Part shown: piece after piece, positions 53,705 to 62,440 of the stretch
Numbering within the stretch: the stretch's first letter is position 1
Layout of the letters: every line of letters starts with the position of its first letter
From: JAGVSR01 sp963742405
Lineage (GTDB): Bacteria; Pseudomonadota; Alphaproteobacteria; Rhizobiales; Hyphomicrobiaceae
DNA: 64,000 nucleotides
Assembly (NCBI GenBank): GCA_963742405.1
Contig: CAVUMB010000003.1
Coordinates: 128,720 to 192,719, forward strand
Direction: 5' to 3'
Notes under the pieces: generated by a model
Seen by the model: only the letters and a program-made list of their open reading frames with translations
Databases searched by the model: none
Told to the model about the DNA's origin: nothing
Position numbers and translations under genes: made by a program

Positions 53705-54742
53705 TCAGGGGTGCCACGGCTCGGACGCATCGCCGTCGGGATTTTCGTCGATGTCCTTTTTGGTGATCTCCCGCGCGATGGCGAAAAGGGCGTCGCGGAC
53801 GCCTTGTCCCGAGACAGCCGAGAGCGTCAGCGGTTTTTTGCGCGCGGCTTTTTTCAAGGCTTCGAAGCGTTCGACGAGTGTCGCATCATCGAGGGCGTCG
53901 CATTTCGACAGCGCAACGATCTCTTTCTTGCCGGCGAGTTCGGAGCTGTAGGCCTTGAGTTCGCGGCGGACGACGCGATAGTCCTCCGCGACATCGGCGG
54001 AGGTTGCGTCGACGAGGTGGAGTAGAACGCGGCAACGCTCGACATGGCCAAGGAAGCGATCGCCGAGGCCGGCGCCTTCATGCGCGCCTTCGATCAAGCC
54101 GGGAATGTCAGCCAGAACGAAGTCGGCTGATCCGGCACGGATAACGCCGAGGTTGGGATGCAGCGTCGTGAAGGGATAGTCGGCGATTTTCGGTTTGGCC
54201 GATGAGACGGTGGCAAGGAATGTCGACTTGCCCGCATTCGGCAGCCCGACGAGACCGGCGTCCGCGATCAGTTTCAGGCGTAGCCAGATCGTGAACTCAT
54301 CGCCCGGCAGTCCCGGATTGGCGTGGCGCGGCGCCTGGTTGGTGGCGCTCTTGAAGTGGGCGTTGCCAAAGCCGCCATTGCCGCCCCGGGCGATGAGGAC
54401 CCGGTCGCCTGGATTGGTCAGGTCGGCGAGGACGGTTTCCTGGTCTTCGGCGAGAACTTCGGTGCCGGGCGGAACCTTGATGATGACATTCTTGCCGTTG
54501 GCGCCGGCCCGGTTGCGGCCCATGCCATTGACGCCGCGATCGGCCTTGAAGTGCTGCTGGTAGCGATAGTCGATGAGCGTATTCAAATTTTGAACGCACT
54601 CGATCCATACGTCGCCACCTTTGCCGCCGTCGCCGCCGTCGGGCCCGCCGAACTCGATGAACTTCTCGCGCCGAAAGCTGATGCAGCCGGTGCCGCCGTC
54701 GCCGGCCTTAATGTAGATTTTCGCCAGATCGAGAAACTTCAT
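53705..54742 (-). CDS. obgE: Obg family GTPase
   Basis: ObgE is an essential GTPase of 50S ribosome assembly and stress response. The 345-residue product has the glycine-rich Obg fold (DGGTGCISFRREKFIEFGGPDGGDGGKGG), the G1 GLPNAGKSTFL, G2/G3 PFTTLHPNLG and ADIPGLIEGAHEGAGLG, and G4 SKCD. The stop overlaps the start region of the upstream GNAT gene on the same strand (ATGA-type), and the order rplU-rpmA-GNAT-obgE is the usual one in this class. Confidence 0.96.
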   Translation of the reverse strand: MKFLDLAKIYIKAGDGGTGCISFRREKFIEFGGPDGGDGGKGGDVWIECVQNLNTLIDYRYQQHFKADRGVNGMGRNRAGANGKNVIIKVPPGTEVLAEDQETVLADLTNPGDRVLIARGGNGGFGNAHFKSATNQAPRHANPGLPGDEFTIWLRLKLIADAGLVGLPNAGKSTFLATVSSAKPKIADYPFTTLHPNLGVIRAGSADFVLADIPGLIEGAHEGAGLGDRFLGHVERCRVLLHLVDATSADVAEDYRVVRRELKAYSSELAGKKEIVALSKCDALDDATLVERFEALKKAARKKPLTLSAVSGQGVRDALFAIAREITKKDIDENPDGDASEPWHP

Positions 54743-55305
54743 GCCGCGCCTCGCCAGAGGAAAGCGGTCATCGGGCGCTTTCGTTCATAAATGATGGTGT
54801 CGACTTCGGCGCGGCGCGCAAGGCAGAAGGCCTTGTTGACGCCGACACAGCGGAAGCCCAATTTTTCGATGACGCGAGCCGAGGCTGCGTTGTCGATGAA
54901 GTGACAGCACGTCAACTTCTGCACGCGCGCAACCTTGTAGGCGTGGCGCATAACGGTTTCGGCCGCTTCCGTGACGAAGCCCTGGCCCCACCAAGGTTTG
55001 CCGATCCAATAGCCGAGTTCAGCGGAGCGGTCTTTGGAATCGACCGTGTAGCCAATCAGGCCGATCAAATAATTGTCGTGTTCGATCCCGCGCACAAACT
55101 CGTTGTCTTCGATGCCGCGAATCCATTCCTCGGCATCGAATTCGGTATAGGGATGCGGCAGGCGGGCCGTCATGCGGGCAACGTCGATGTCGCCGGCCAG
55201 GACCGCAATGCGGCGCGCGTCGGCGTGGTTCAACTCCCGCAGGATCAGTCGCTTTGTACGCATCGGTGTCGGTCGAAACTCGTGGGCTACGAGACATAAG
55301 GACAT
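54739..55305 (-). CDS. GNAT N-acetyltransferase (RimJ type)
   Basis: The protein belongs to the RimJ/RimL-like acetyltransferases that acetylate protein N-termini or small amines: TKRLILRELNHADARRIAVL, AELGYWIGKPWWGQGFVTEA with the acetyl-CoA loop, and ASARVIEKLGFRCVG. The start is uncertain: ATG at 55305 and 55263 both lack a clear site; the domain begins at the latter. The stop overlaps the obgE ATG. A gene of this type between rpmA and obgE is common in alphaproteobacteria. Confidence 0.85.
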   Translation of the reverse strand: MSLCLVAHEFRPTPMRTKRLILRELNHADARRIAVLAGDIDVARMTARLPHPYTEFDAEEWIRGIEDNEFVRGIEHDNYLIGLIGYTVDSKDRSAELGYWIGKPWWGQGFVTEAAETVMRHAYKVARVQKLTCCHFIDNAASARVIEKLGFRCVGVNKAFCLARRAEVDTIIYERKRPMTAFLWRGAA

Positions 55306-55339
55306 CGAGGCAGGCCGCCAGCCTAGCGCAGAAATGCAA

Positions 55340-55370
55340 CGAGGGGAGACGCTTCTCGCATCTCCCCTCG
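55340..55370 (-). terminator. Terminator after rpmA
   Basis: CGAGGGGAGA and TCTCCCCTCG pair over 10 bases with an 11-base loop, 26 bases after the rpmA stop. The T-tract on the minus strand (TTGCATTTC) is moderate. Confidence 0.65.
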
Positions 55371-55395
55371 GCATGATCATCGTCGGCTACCGGAT

Positions 55396-55669
55396 TTATT
55401 CGGCAGCTTCGGCAACAGGCGGCGCGACCGAAATGTAGGTCCGGCCATTGCCCTTGGCCTTGAACTCGACCGTGCCCTCGATCAGGGCGAAGATCGTGTG
55501 ATCGGTGCCCATGCCGACGTTCTTGCCGGGATGCCACTTGGTGCCGCGTTGCCGGCACGAGGATGTTGCCGGGAATGACGTGCTCACCGCCGTACTTCTT
55601 GATGCCGAGGCGCTTGCTTTCGGAATCGCGGCCGTTACGCGTCGAACCGCCTGCTTTCTTTTGTGCCAT
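55396..55669 (-). CDS. rpmA: 50S ribosomal protein L27, frame interrupted once
   Basis: L27 sits near the peptidyl-transferase centre of the 50S subunit. The N-terminus MAQKKAGGSTRNGRDSESKR and GGEHVIPGNILV is followed, in another frame, by RQRGTKWHPGKNVGMGTDH, VEFKAKGNGRTYISV and the end. The change is at about 55553 (gtg-c-cgg), where one extra c breaks the frame; without it the gene is 90 residues (274 bases = 3n+1). As L27 is essential this cannot be a true loss unless a second copy exists, so it is the best evidence for consensus errors in the window. Confidence 0.93.
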
Positions 55670-55726
55670 AGAAAAATCCTCGATGTCGGGCCGTGGCGTC
55701 CGCGCGGGAGCCTACGGGAAAAATAC

Positions 55727-56038
55727 TTAGCCAGTGATGCCGGTGATGCGGATCGTCGTCAGATCCTGACGATGGCCGATCTTGCGGCGCGAGTTCTTAC
55801 GGCGGCGCTTGCGGAACGCGATCACCTTGGGGCCGCGTGTCTGCTCGACCAACTCGGCGGTGACCTTGGCGCCCGACAGAAACGGCGTGCCGACCTTGAT
55901 GTCGGCGCCGGCACCGACCAGGAGAACTTCGGCGAATTCGATCTTACCGTCGTCCGTTACGTCGATTTTTTCGACGGTGAGGACTTCGTCCTTGGCGACG
56001 CGATACTGCTTGCCGCCGGTCTTGATGACTGCGTACAT
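55727..56038 (-). CDS. rplU: 50S ribosomal protein L21
   Basis: L21 is a beta-barrel protein of the 50S subunit. The 103-residue product begins MYAVIKTGGKQYRVAKDEV and has GAKVTAELVEQTRGPKV and FRKRRRKNSRRKIGHRQ. It is 57 bases upstream of rpmA, the universal rplU-rpmA pair. A longer frame reaching 56407 is not supported; the ATG at 56038 fits the family. Confidence 0.96.
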   Translation of the reverse strand: MYAVIKTGGKQYRVAKDEVLTVEKIDVTDDGKIEFAEVLLVGAGADIKVGTPFLSGAKVTAELVEQTRGPKVIAFRKRRRKNSRRKIGHRQDLTTIRITGITG

Positions 56039-56279
56039 TCTGGCCTCTTTCCGCGCGTTGTTCCGCGCATTGGGTCTCATCCGCACCCTGTGGCGCCGCA
56101 AATGATGCGGACTTTCAATGGGTTGACCGTTAGGTCGACCAGAGCCTCGGGCGGCGACTTTTCGCGCGGGCGCCCGAAAAGGCCTCGCGTTCGGGGTGGT
56201 TATGGTCGAGGCAGGGTTTGGTGTCAACACGGCGGGGCTGAAATGAGCGTGTTGTTGGTGCACCGGCCGCGATATCACC

Positions 56280-57326
56280 GTGGCGCAGTTGCGTGCGGGT
56301 CGACCGGGCCTTGCCGCGTTTGCCGCGACCGTACCGCAGGTTATTCCGTTGCTGGTTGAAATCCCCGTCTTCGATTGTGGAACGGACTTCCCCCTGGCAA
56401 CGCTCACGGCCTACGCGGACAAGGCGCATGGGCTGCTTGATCTGGCGACCAATGGGGTCCCGCGCACCGCGCTGCGGCAACTCGACCGCGTATCCAAAGC
56501 CTGGCTGACAAAGTGGGACAATGCGCACTTGCCGGAGATCGAAGCCATCGCGCAGAGTCTCGATCGACCCGGCGCGTATTTTTTCTCCGTCAACTACGAA
56601 TGGGGCTGCACATGTCGCGTGGGGCCTTCGCCCGATGGGCGGAGCGCGCGTCTCATTCGGGTGCTCGATTGGAAAACGCCGGGTCTTGGACGCAATGTCA
56701 TCGCAGCGCGCATCGCGGCGCCGGCAGGGCGGTACGTCACGCTGACGTGGCCCGGATACACCGGCGTACTGAGCGCAGTTGCGCCTGGGCGTTTTTCAGT
56801 GGCGCTCAATCAGGCTCCGATGCGCAACCCGGTCGGGCTTTTCTACCTCGATTGGGCTGCCAACCGACGGCGGGTGTGGAACATGCCGCATGCGATGCCG
56901 GCGCATGTCTTACGGTCGGTGTGCGACGAAGCCTCGTCGTTCGAGGATGCCGTGCGCCGGTTGGCGGCGGAGCCGATTTCCACTCCGGCAATTTTTTCAA
57001 TTGCGGGACTGGCGCCGGATGAGACTGCCGTGATCGAGCGCAGCGAAACCGAGGCGCAGGTGCATCGCGGCGTGCAGGTTGCAGCGAACCATTGGCGGTC
57101 GCACGGATGGAGCGGGCATCCCCGTGGCGGGGACAGTGCTGGACGGGCAGCGATGCTCGCGGGAGTGGCGGCGGACCTGGAAACGGAATTCGAATGGTTG
57201 CGGCCGCCGGTGCTCAATCCTCGGACGCGGCTCAGCATGATTGCCGACGCGGGGCTGGGCAGATTCTCGGCGCAAGGGTTTGAGAATGAACGTGCTGCAA
57301 CGCAAGTCTTGCATCTCGACATCTGA
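56280..57326 (+). CDS. Ntn-hydrolase-like amidase (acid ceramidase / NAAA-like)
   Basis: The 348-residue protein looks like the linear-amide C-N hydrolases (acid ceramidase, N-acylethanolamine acid amidase). The candidate nucleophile is the first cysteine in YEWGCTCRVG (about residue 110), followed by VLDWKTPGLGRNV and the late LNPRTRLSMIADAG. In the human enzymes self-cleavage occurs before a Cys in a CTS-type motif, and here G|CTC would be the matching site. The start is GTG at 56280 without a clear ribosome-binding site. No signal peptide is evident, so substrate and location are open. It follows rplU after a 241-base divergent gap. Confidence 0.7.
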   Translation: MAQLRAGRPGLAAFAATVPQVIPLLVEIPVFDCGTDFPLATLTAYADKAHGLLDLATNGVPRTALRQLDRVSKAWLTKWDNAHLPEIEAIAQSLDRPGAYFFSVNYEWGCTCRVGPSPDGRSARLIRVLDWKTPGLGRNVIAARIAAPAGRYVTLTWPGYTGVLSAVAPGRFSVALNQAPMRNPVGLFYLDWAANRRRVWNMPHAMPAHVLRSVCDEASSFEDAVRRLAAEPISTPAIFSIAGLAPDETAVIERSETEAQVHRGVQVAANHWRSHGWSGHPRGGDSAGRAAMLAGVAADLETEFEWLRPPVLNPRTRLSMIADAGLGRFSAQGFENERAATQVLHLDI

Positions 57327-57445
57327 GAATTCGGTCGGCTGTTAACCTCACGCAGTATGTTCCATGCGGAACATTGGATCGACCGGGCGTATGATAGGGT
57401 GATGGCACTGATATTTCCGAACCGCTCCGCCCGCGAGTGTGGTCC

Positions 57446-57727
57446 ATGAAAGAAAATCTGCACGACATCCGAGCGCGCAAGGAATACGAAGCGATCCGCG
57501 GCTTCTACATTCACGTCATGATTTTTGTTCTGGTCATGTTGTTGCTCGTCGTTCTCGATGTGCTCGGCGGGTCGGGCATGTGGGTGCAATGGGTGGGTCT
57601 TGGATGGGGCGCGGGGCTTGCGTTTCACGCGTATGCGGCGTTCGTGCTCAGGCCGCGACGCATGGCGAAATGGGAGCAGCAGCAAATCGATGCCGTTGGC
57701 CGGCGCGGCGCTGCTCGTAACTCATAG
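57446..57727 (+). CDS. 2TM domain protein
   Basis: The 93-residue protein has a charged start (MKENLHDIRARKEYEAIRGF), two membrane helices (VMIFVLVMLLLVVLDVLG and WVGLGWGAGLAFHAYAAFV), and a basic end, the 2TM domain pattern. Function is unknown. The ATG at 57446 follows gagtgtggtcc. It is 119 bases after the amidase-like gene on the same strand. Confidence 0.8.
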   Translation: MKENLHDIRARKEYEAIRGFYIHVMIFVLVMLLLVVLDVLGGSGMWVQWVGLGWGAGLAFHAYAAFVLRPRRMAKWEQQQIDAVGRRGAARNS

Positions 57728-57752
57728 AAGTCTTCGAGATACATCACAGAAA

Positions 57753-57780
57753 GACCCGGTGAGCAGAGGCTCACCGGGTC
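57753..57780 (-). terminator. Terminator of the first fasciclin gene
   Basis: GACCCGGTGAGC pairs with GCTCACCGGGTC; on the minus strand a TTTCTG tract follows, 40 bases after the fasciclin stop. Confidence 0.75.
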
Positions 57781-57820
57781 CACAGTGGACGACCGTTCGT
57801 GTGGGCCGCCGCTCTTCGGC

Positions 57821-58303
57821 TTACATTTTCGGCATGACGACGGTGTCGATCGCGTGAATGACGCCGTTCGAAGCAGCAACGTCGGCGGTCACAACCGTCG
57901 CATTATCGACCATCACGCCCTTAGTGGCGTCGACAGCGATTTCGCTACCCTGAACTGTCTTCACGTTGGTCTTCTTGCCGGCGATGTCGGCTGCCATCAC
58001 CTTACCGGGAATGACGTGGTAGGTCAGAATGGCAGTGAGCTTTGCCTTGTTCTCGGGCTTCAGCAAATCTTCCACCGTGCCCTTCGGTAGCTTGGCGAAA
58101 GCAGCGTCAGTCGGAGCGAAGACCGTGAATGGACCGGTGCCCTTCAGGGTGTCGACAAGACCGGCTGCCTTTACCGCTGTGACAAGTGTCGTGAAGTTGC
58201 CGGCGCCGACAGCGGTGTCGACGATATCCTTGCTTGCGGCACGCGCGGCTGTCATCGGCAGCGCCATCGCAGCGACGACCATCATTGCAAACATAACTTT
58301 CAT
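57821..58303 (-). CDS. Fasciclin domain protein, exported (copy 1)
   Basis: The 160-residue protein has a signal peptide (MKVMFAMMVVAAMALPMTA to RAASK) and one fasciclin domain: FTTLVTAVKAAGLVDTLKGTGPFTVFAPTDAAFAKLP, LTAILTYHVIPGKV and a late GVIHAIDTVVMP. Fasciclin proteins are secreted or surface adhesion-type proteins. It lies downstream of a second fasciclin gene with a terminator between, so they are separate transcripts, probably from a duplication. Confidence 0.93.
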   Translation of the reverse strand: MKVMFAMMVVAAMALPMTAARAASKDIVDTAVGAGNFTTLVTAVKAAGLVDTLKGTGPFTVFAPTDAAFAKLPKGTVEDLLKPENKAKLTAILTYHVIPGKVMAADIAGKKTNVKTVQGSEIAVDATKGVMVDNATVVTADVAASNGVIHAIDTVVMPKM

Positions 58304-58522
58304 ACGTGAAACTCCTCAATGCAGTGTCAGGGAGCACAACGCCGCGATATCCATACCGACGGCGCGTGCACACTCGTCCGGTGAAATCAGGGAAGTCACC
58401 AGACGGACGAGATAACGCTAAGCGGCTCGTGATAGATCCCCACTGCGGTCGGTTATCTTTTTTGACTATTTGTGATCCATCTTCGGTTCGCCACGATCGG
58501 CGGAGCGGTCTGGCAAAATGCA

Positions 58523-58558
58523 AGAAGTTCCCATTACGCGCGTGTAATGGGAACTTCT
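58523..58558 (-). terminator. Hairpin terminator of the second fasciclin gene
   Basis: AGAAGTTCCCATTAC pairs with GTAATGGGAACTTCT across a 6-base loop, 29 bases after the stop of the 58587 gene. The tail on the minus strand is TTGCATTTTG. Confidence 0.72.
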
Positions 58559-58586
58559 CACATTGCTGCGCCGTGACGCTTTCGTG

Positions 58587-59159
58587 TCAGCTCTTCGGCA
58601 GCAGGACCTGATCGATGGAGTGGATCACACCGTTCGACTGCATGACATCATAGATGGTGATGTTAGCAGTGTTGCCGCTCTCATCTTTGATCACGACGTT
58701 GTTGGGTCCGTTCAGTGTCGCTGTCAGCGTGCCGCCGGCGACGGTCTTGAGTACGGCCTTGCCATGGCCATTCTCAATGCGCTTTTTCAAATCCCGCGCC
58801 GTAATGCGTCCGGCGACGACATGATAGGTCAGCACGCCGGTCAGCTTGTCCTTGTTCTCGGGCTTCAGCAGTGTATCAACCGTACCGGCCGGCAGTTCGG
58901 CAAAGGCCGCGTTGACGGGGGCGAACACCGTGAAGGGGCCCTTGCTCGAAAGGGTGTCGACGAGGCCAGCCGCCTTGACCGCGGTCACGAGCGTAGTGTG
59001 ATCGGCGGAGTTCACGGCATTCTCAACGATGGTCTTGGTGGGAAACATTTCCTGGCCACCGACGATGACATTCGTCTTGGCAACGGCGACCGTTGCAAGC
59101 GACGGTGACGCGATGGCTAGAGCAACGGCGGCGAAGGCCAGTTTCAAAGTGTCGTTCAT
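58587..59159 (-). CDS. Fasciclin domain protein, exported (copy 2)
   Basis: A 190-residue protein from the ATG at 59159, which has gaggag 9 bases upstream. The signal peptide (MNDTLKLAFAAVALAIAS to AVAK) is followed by a fasciclin domain with TTLVTAVKAAGLVDTLSSKG, FTVFAPVNAAFAELP, LTGVLTYHVVAGRI and NGVIHSIDQVLLP. It shares the domain core with copy 1 but has an insert (NVIVGGQEMFPTKTIVENAV) at the front. A frame extension of 10 residues to 59189 is not needed. Confidence 0.93.
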   Translation of the reverse strand: MNDTLKLAFAAVALAIASPSLATVAVAKTNVIVGGQEMFPTKTIVENAVNSADHTTLVTAVKAAGLVDTLSSKGPFTVFAPVNAAFAELPAGTVDTLLKPENKDKLTGVLTYHVVAGRITARDLKKRIENGHGKAVLKTVAGGTLTATLNGPNNVVIKDESGNTANITIYDVMQSNGVIHSIDQVLLPKS

Positions 59160-59459
59160 TGGGAGAGCTCCTCGGTTTTTTTGATTCACACGGCCAGGCC
59201 ACAGTCAGGGATCGACTGCGCGGATCGTGTGCGGGAGCTACGGGTCATTAGCGACAGGGTTTCGGAGACGCCGCGTCTATCTTTTTGCGGCAGCGATGAT
59301 CCGGAGTGACGGTGAGGATCGTTTATGCGGCCCGGCAAAATGTCGGATGTTTCACGACAAACATCGGCCTGAGAAGCGGTGCCAGCGGTGTTGCGAACAC
59401 GTCGCAATGCCCCTTGCACCGGCGCAGCGCAGCGTTTAGAAGCGGGCTCCGTTGCTTCC

Positions 59460-59549
59460 GGAGAGGTGGCAGAGTGGTCGATCGCGTCGCACTCGAAATG
59501 CGAAGTACGGGCAACCGTACCGGGGGTTCGAATCCCTCCCTCTCCGCCA
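59460..59549 (+). tRNA. tRNA-Ser (CGA)
   Basis: This 90-base class II tRNA has a long variable arm (GTACGGGCAACCGTAC) and the CCA is encoded. The loop CTCGAAA between TCGCA and TGCGA gives CGA, reading UCG codons. The 300 bases before it (59160-59459) contain no gene. The recombinase cassette begins about 280 bases after it on the opposite strand. Confidence 0.95.
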
Positions 59550-59830
59550 CATAACTCATTGATTTCAATGTGAAAAATGAACCATGAGTATGGATTCGAA
59601 CTTCGTCCGCAGTGTCCGGGAGTTAGCGCGGGGTCACCATTCGATCAAGGACTTAGAGACCGCTTTGGTGCCGGTTCTGTGACGCCGCACCGGCAAAAGT
59701 CTCCTATTGGGTTTTGAGTGGTACCGTTGCCTGCAGGAGAACGCCGACAGACGCCGACCACAGAGCTGGAAAAGGCATCCGCCGTTGCGGGTCGACGGCG
59801 GATGACAGCAGATCGATTGCACCGACACGC

Positions 59831-61571
59831 TCAGTCGAAACCCAGCTGACTGCGCTGGTCTGACCAGCGCAGTGCGAACCGGCCCACGCGCATGAGTGTG
59901 ATCGCGTTGAACTCGGCGGGTTGGAGTCCTTGGACGATGGCCTTCGTGATCTCTGGCGCCAGGAAGCTCAATCGGAAGACACGCGTGAAATAGGACGGGC
60001 TGATGCCGGCCTCGTCGGCGAGCTGATGGATCGTCTTCCCGTTCCCGGTCATGACCAGATCGCTCAGGCGTCGCGCCTGACGCGATGAGCCGCTGCAGGC
60101 TGCGGTCCGACCGTCGAGGAGCCTCAGCGCCGAGCGTGCCCTGGATCAGCAGCTTTGTTTCGCGGCCGGTCCGCTTGAGCCGTGCCGGCACCGACAAGAC
60201 CCGCGTCGGTCCTTCCGATTCTGCGGGCAGGCGCCGGATGTCGAGGACGGGCTTCATGACGTCGGACAGCACTGCAGGGCGGACCACAATGTCCACCGTC
60301 TCGGGACGCACGTCGATCCGGACAATCAGCACATGCAGGATGGCGCGCTTGTCAGAGGCCGGCAGGGCTGGCCATTGTCGCGCGAGGTTGGCGGAATTCG
60401 CGATCAGGGATTTGCGTGATGCGATCGTCGCAGGTCCGGCAGCATCGAAGATCGCCGCCTCGTCCCGTAGCAGATTGCACACCCGTTCCTCGACGACCGT
60501 CTCAAGGTCGGCGGCCGGAACCCGGCACGCCGCATCCGACGCCTGCGGCCGGCCGCGTTTGATCAGTGATTGACTGATGTAATAGCGGTAGCGCGTGCCG
60601 TTCTTGTTGGCATGCGTCGGTGACATGCGCTCGCCGCAGTCATCGTAGACGAGGCCGGCCAGCAGGCTGGGCGCGGCGGCCTTCGAGCGTGTCACGCGCT
60701 CGACGCGGTTCTCGAGGAGCGCCGCCTGCACCTCGTCCCACAGCGCTTCGTCAACAATTGCGTCATGCAGGCCGGGATAGGCGTTCTTCTTGTGCACGAT
60801 CTCGCCGCGGTAGATGCGGTTCTGCAGCATGAGATAGAGCGCGCCACGGGCAATCGGCGTGCCGCCCGATGCATGGCCGAAGCGGTCGACGCGGGCCTTG
60901 CTGACGATGCCGGCCTCATCCAGTTCCTCCTTGAGTGCGCGAACCGATTTGAGGTCGCCATAGCGGCGGAAGATGTCACGGACGGTGTCGGCCTCGGACC
61001 CGTTCACCACGAGCTTGCGATCCTCGACATCGTAGCCGAGGGGCGGCAGCCCGCCCATCCACATGCCCTTCTGCTTCGACGCCGCAATCTTGTCGCGAAT
61101 GCGCTCACCAGTCACCTCGCGCTCGAACTGAGCGAACGAGAGCAGCATGTTGAGCGTCAGCCGGCCCATCGACGTGGTCGTGTTGAACTGCTGCGTCACG
61201 GAGACGAACGACACGTCCTTGGCATCGAAGGCGTCCACGATCTTGGCGAAATCGCTCAACGAGCGCGTCAGCCGATCAACCTTGTAGACGACGACTGTGT
61301 CGATGCGGCCGGCCGCGATGTCGGCGAGCAGACGTTGGAGCGCCGGCCTCTCCATCGTGCCGCCCGAGATGCCTCCGTCGTCATACATGTTGGGCAAGGC
61401 ACTCCAGCCGGCGCTCTTCTGGCTGAGGATGTAGGCGGCGCAGGCCTCCCGCTGCGCGTCGAGCGAATTGAACTCTTGCTCCAGGCCCTCCTCGCTCGAC
61501 TTGCGCGTGTAGATGGCGCAGCGATTGCTCGCCGCGCCATTGGGCCGGGTGGGCGGGCGTTTCCGACGCAT
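59831..61571 (-). CDS. Large serine recombinase, frame interrupted once
   Basis: The enzyme is a site-specific DNA recombinase/invertase. The catalytic domain has RCAIYTRKSSEEGLEQEFNSL with the nucleophilic serine, VVVYKVDRLTRSLSDF and RLTLNMLLSFAQFEREVTGER; a recombinase domain and zinc-ribbon-like GLVYDDCGERMSPTH follow. The C-terminal 75 residues lie in another frame (MTGNGKTIHQLADEAGISPSYFTRV), the change being at about 60083 where one extra t sits before cag (1741 bases = 3n+1; 579 residues). It starts at an ATG overlapping the DUF2924 stop by one base. The 281 bases after its stop to the tRNA-Ser hold no gene. Confidence 0.9.
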
Positions 61572-62107
61572 CAGCCGCCCTCTCCGGTTGTCGCGCCGCC
61601 GGTGGTCGGCTCTGCCTTCGCTTTGCCGAGCCCGAAGAACCGCGGACCGGACCAGTGTGTCCCAGTCATCTCGCGTGCGATCACCGACAGCGAGCGCCAC
61701 GTCCTGCCCCGCCATAGGAACCCGTCCTCGACGACCAGGACTTCGTGCGTCTCGCCGCCCCAGGCGCGGACCAGCCGTGCGCCCGGTCTCAAACTCACGG
61801 TGCGCGCCTTGGCCAGATCCGACTTCGTCGCCATTGTCTTTGCTAGCTCGGCGAGCTGGCGCTTCGTCGTCGCGCTCAGCCCGCCGAGCACACGCTCCTG
61901 CAGTTTCCAGGCGACGCCGAGTTCGAGCAGGTCCCGGCTGAGCTTCTTGGGCGGATGGACGCGATACAAGCGCTGCCAAGCGAAGCGCAGATCGGAGTAT
62001 GCCATCTCTCCGAGCGCAGCGATCTCAGTTGCAAGCGACTCGGTGTTGGGGTGCTTGCGCGAGCTAACGACTTGGGCGGCTGCGTCGGCCTCATGAAAAT
62101 TCGACAT
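61571..62107 (-). CDS. DUF2924 protein
   Basis: The 178-residue product has the DUF2924 features: ALGEMAYSDLRFAWQRLYRVHPP, LSRDLLELGVAWKLQE and a late LRPGARLVRAWGGETHEVLV and WRSLSVIAREMTGTHWSGPRFFGL. The last motif is typical for this family and suggests a small DNA-binding domain. It starts 4 bases after DUF3489 stops and overlaps the recombinase start, so the three are co-translated. Role unknown; it is often found with serine recombinases. Confidence 0.9.
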   Translation of the reverse strand: MSNFHEADAAAQVVSSRKHPNTESLATEIAALGEMAYSDLRFAWQRLYRVHPPKKLSRDLLELGVAWKLQERVLGGLSATTKRQLAELAKTMATKSDLAKARTVSLRPGARLVRAWGGETHEVLVVEDGFLWRGRTWRSLSVIAREMTGTHWSGPRFFGLGKAKAEPTTGGATTGEGG

Positions 62108-62110
62108 GGG

Positions 62111-62440
62111 TCAGCCCTTCGCGCGTTGTGACACGCACGGCTTCGCCATGACTTCGAGCCGGTAGGCCTTGCGGTCGGCGAGTGTGTCGAGCTGGAACGC
62201 GAACCCACGTGATTTCAGCTTGCTGAGCGCTCCCAGGACCGAGTGCCTCTGCCAGCCGGTGGCCGCGACCAACTCGTCGGCCGTCGCGCCAGCCTTCGCC
62301 GCAAGATGGTCAATGATGACACCCAGCTTGCCGCCGGGACGTGGGAAGAATGGTGCTGACTGGGTCTTGGCTGATTTGGCTGACGTCGAGGGAGTGGTTC
62401 GCTTCGCCGGCGTCGATACGAGGGCTTTAGTTGTTGTCAT
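62111..62440 (-). CDS. DUF3489 protein
   Basis: The 109-residue protein has a basic, threonine/serine-rich start and a winged-helix-like core: PGGKLGVIIDHLAAKAGATADELVAATGWQRHSVLG and LKSRGFAFQLDTLADRKAYRL. This is the DUF3489 pattern, a probable DNA-binding domain. The ATG at 62440 has ggag 7 bases upstream; the open frame reaching 62593 is not needed. It is the first gene of the cassette. Confidence 0.9.
   Translation of the reverse strand: MTTTKALVSTPAKRTTPSTSAKSAKTQSAPFFPRPGGKLGVIIDHLAAKAGATADELVAATGWQRHSVLGALSKLKSRGFAFQLDTLADRKAYRLEVMAKPCVSQRAKG

Larger units (their letters stand above)
59831..62440 (-). mobile_element. Recombinase-DUF2924-DUF3489 cassette next to tRNA-Ser
   Basis: The three genes DUF3489, DUF2924 and large serine recombinase lie in one minus-strand unit with overlapping or nearly touching ends. 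This trio recurs in alphaproteobacterial genomes and phages, as I recall, and is thought to be mobile. A tRNA gene at one side is a usual attachment place, but I found no copy of the tRNA-Ser 3' end at the other side, so boundaries are unknown. Confidence 0.65.

Noticed and set aside
59528..59550. tRNA-Ser 3' end as attachment site with a repeat at the far end of the recombinase cassette
   Set aside because: No second copy of the tRNA end (ttcgaatccctccctctccgc) was found between 59600 and 63000, so the boundaries cannot be set.
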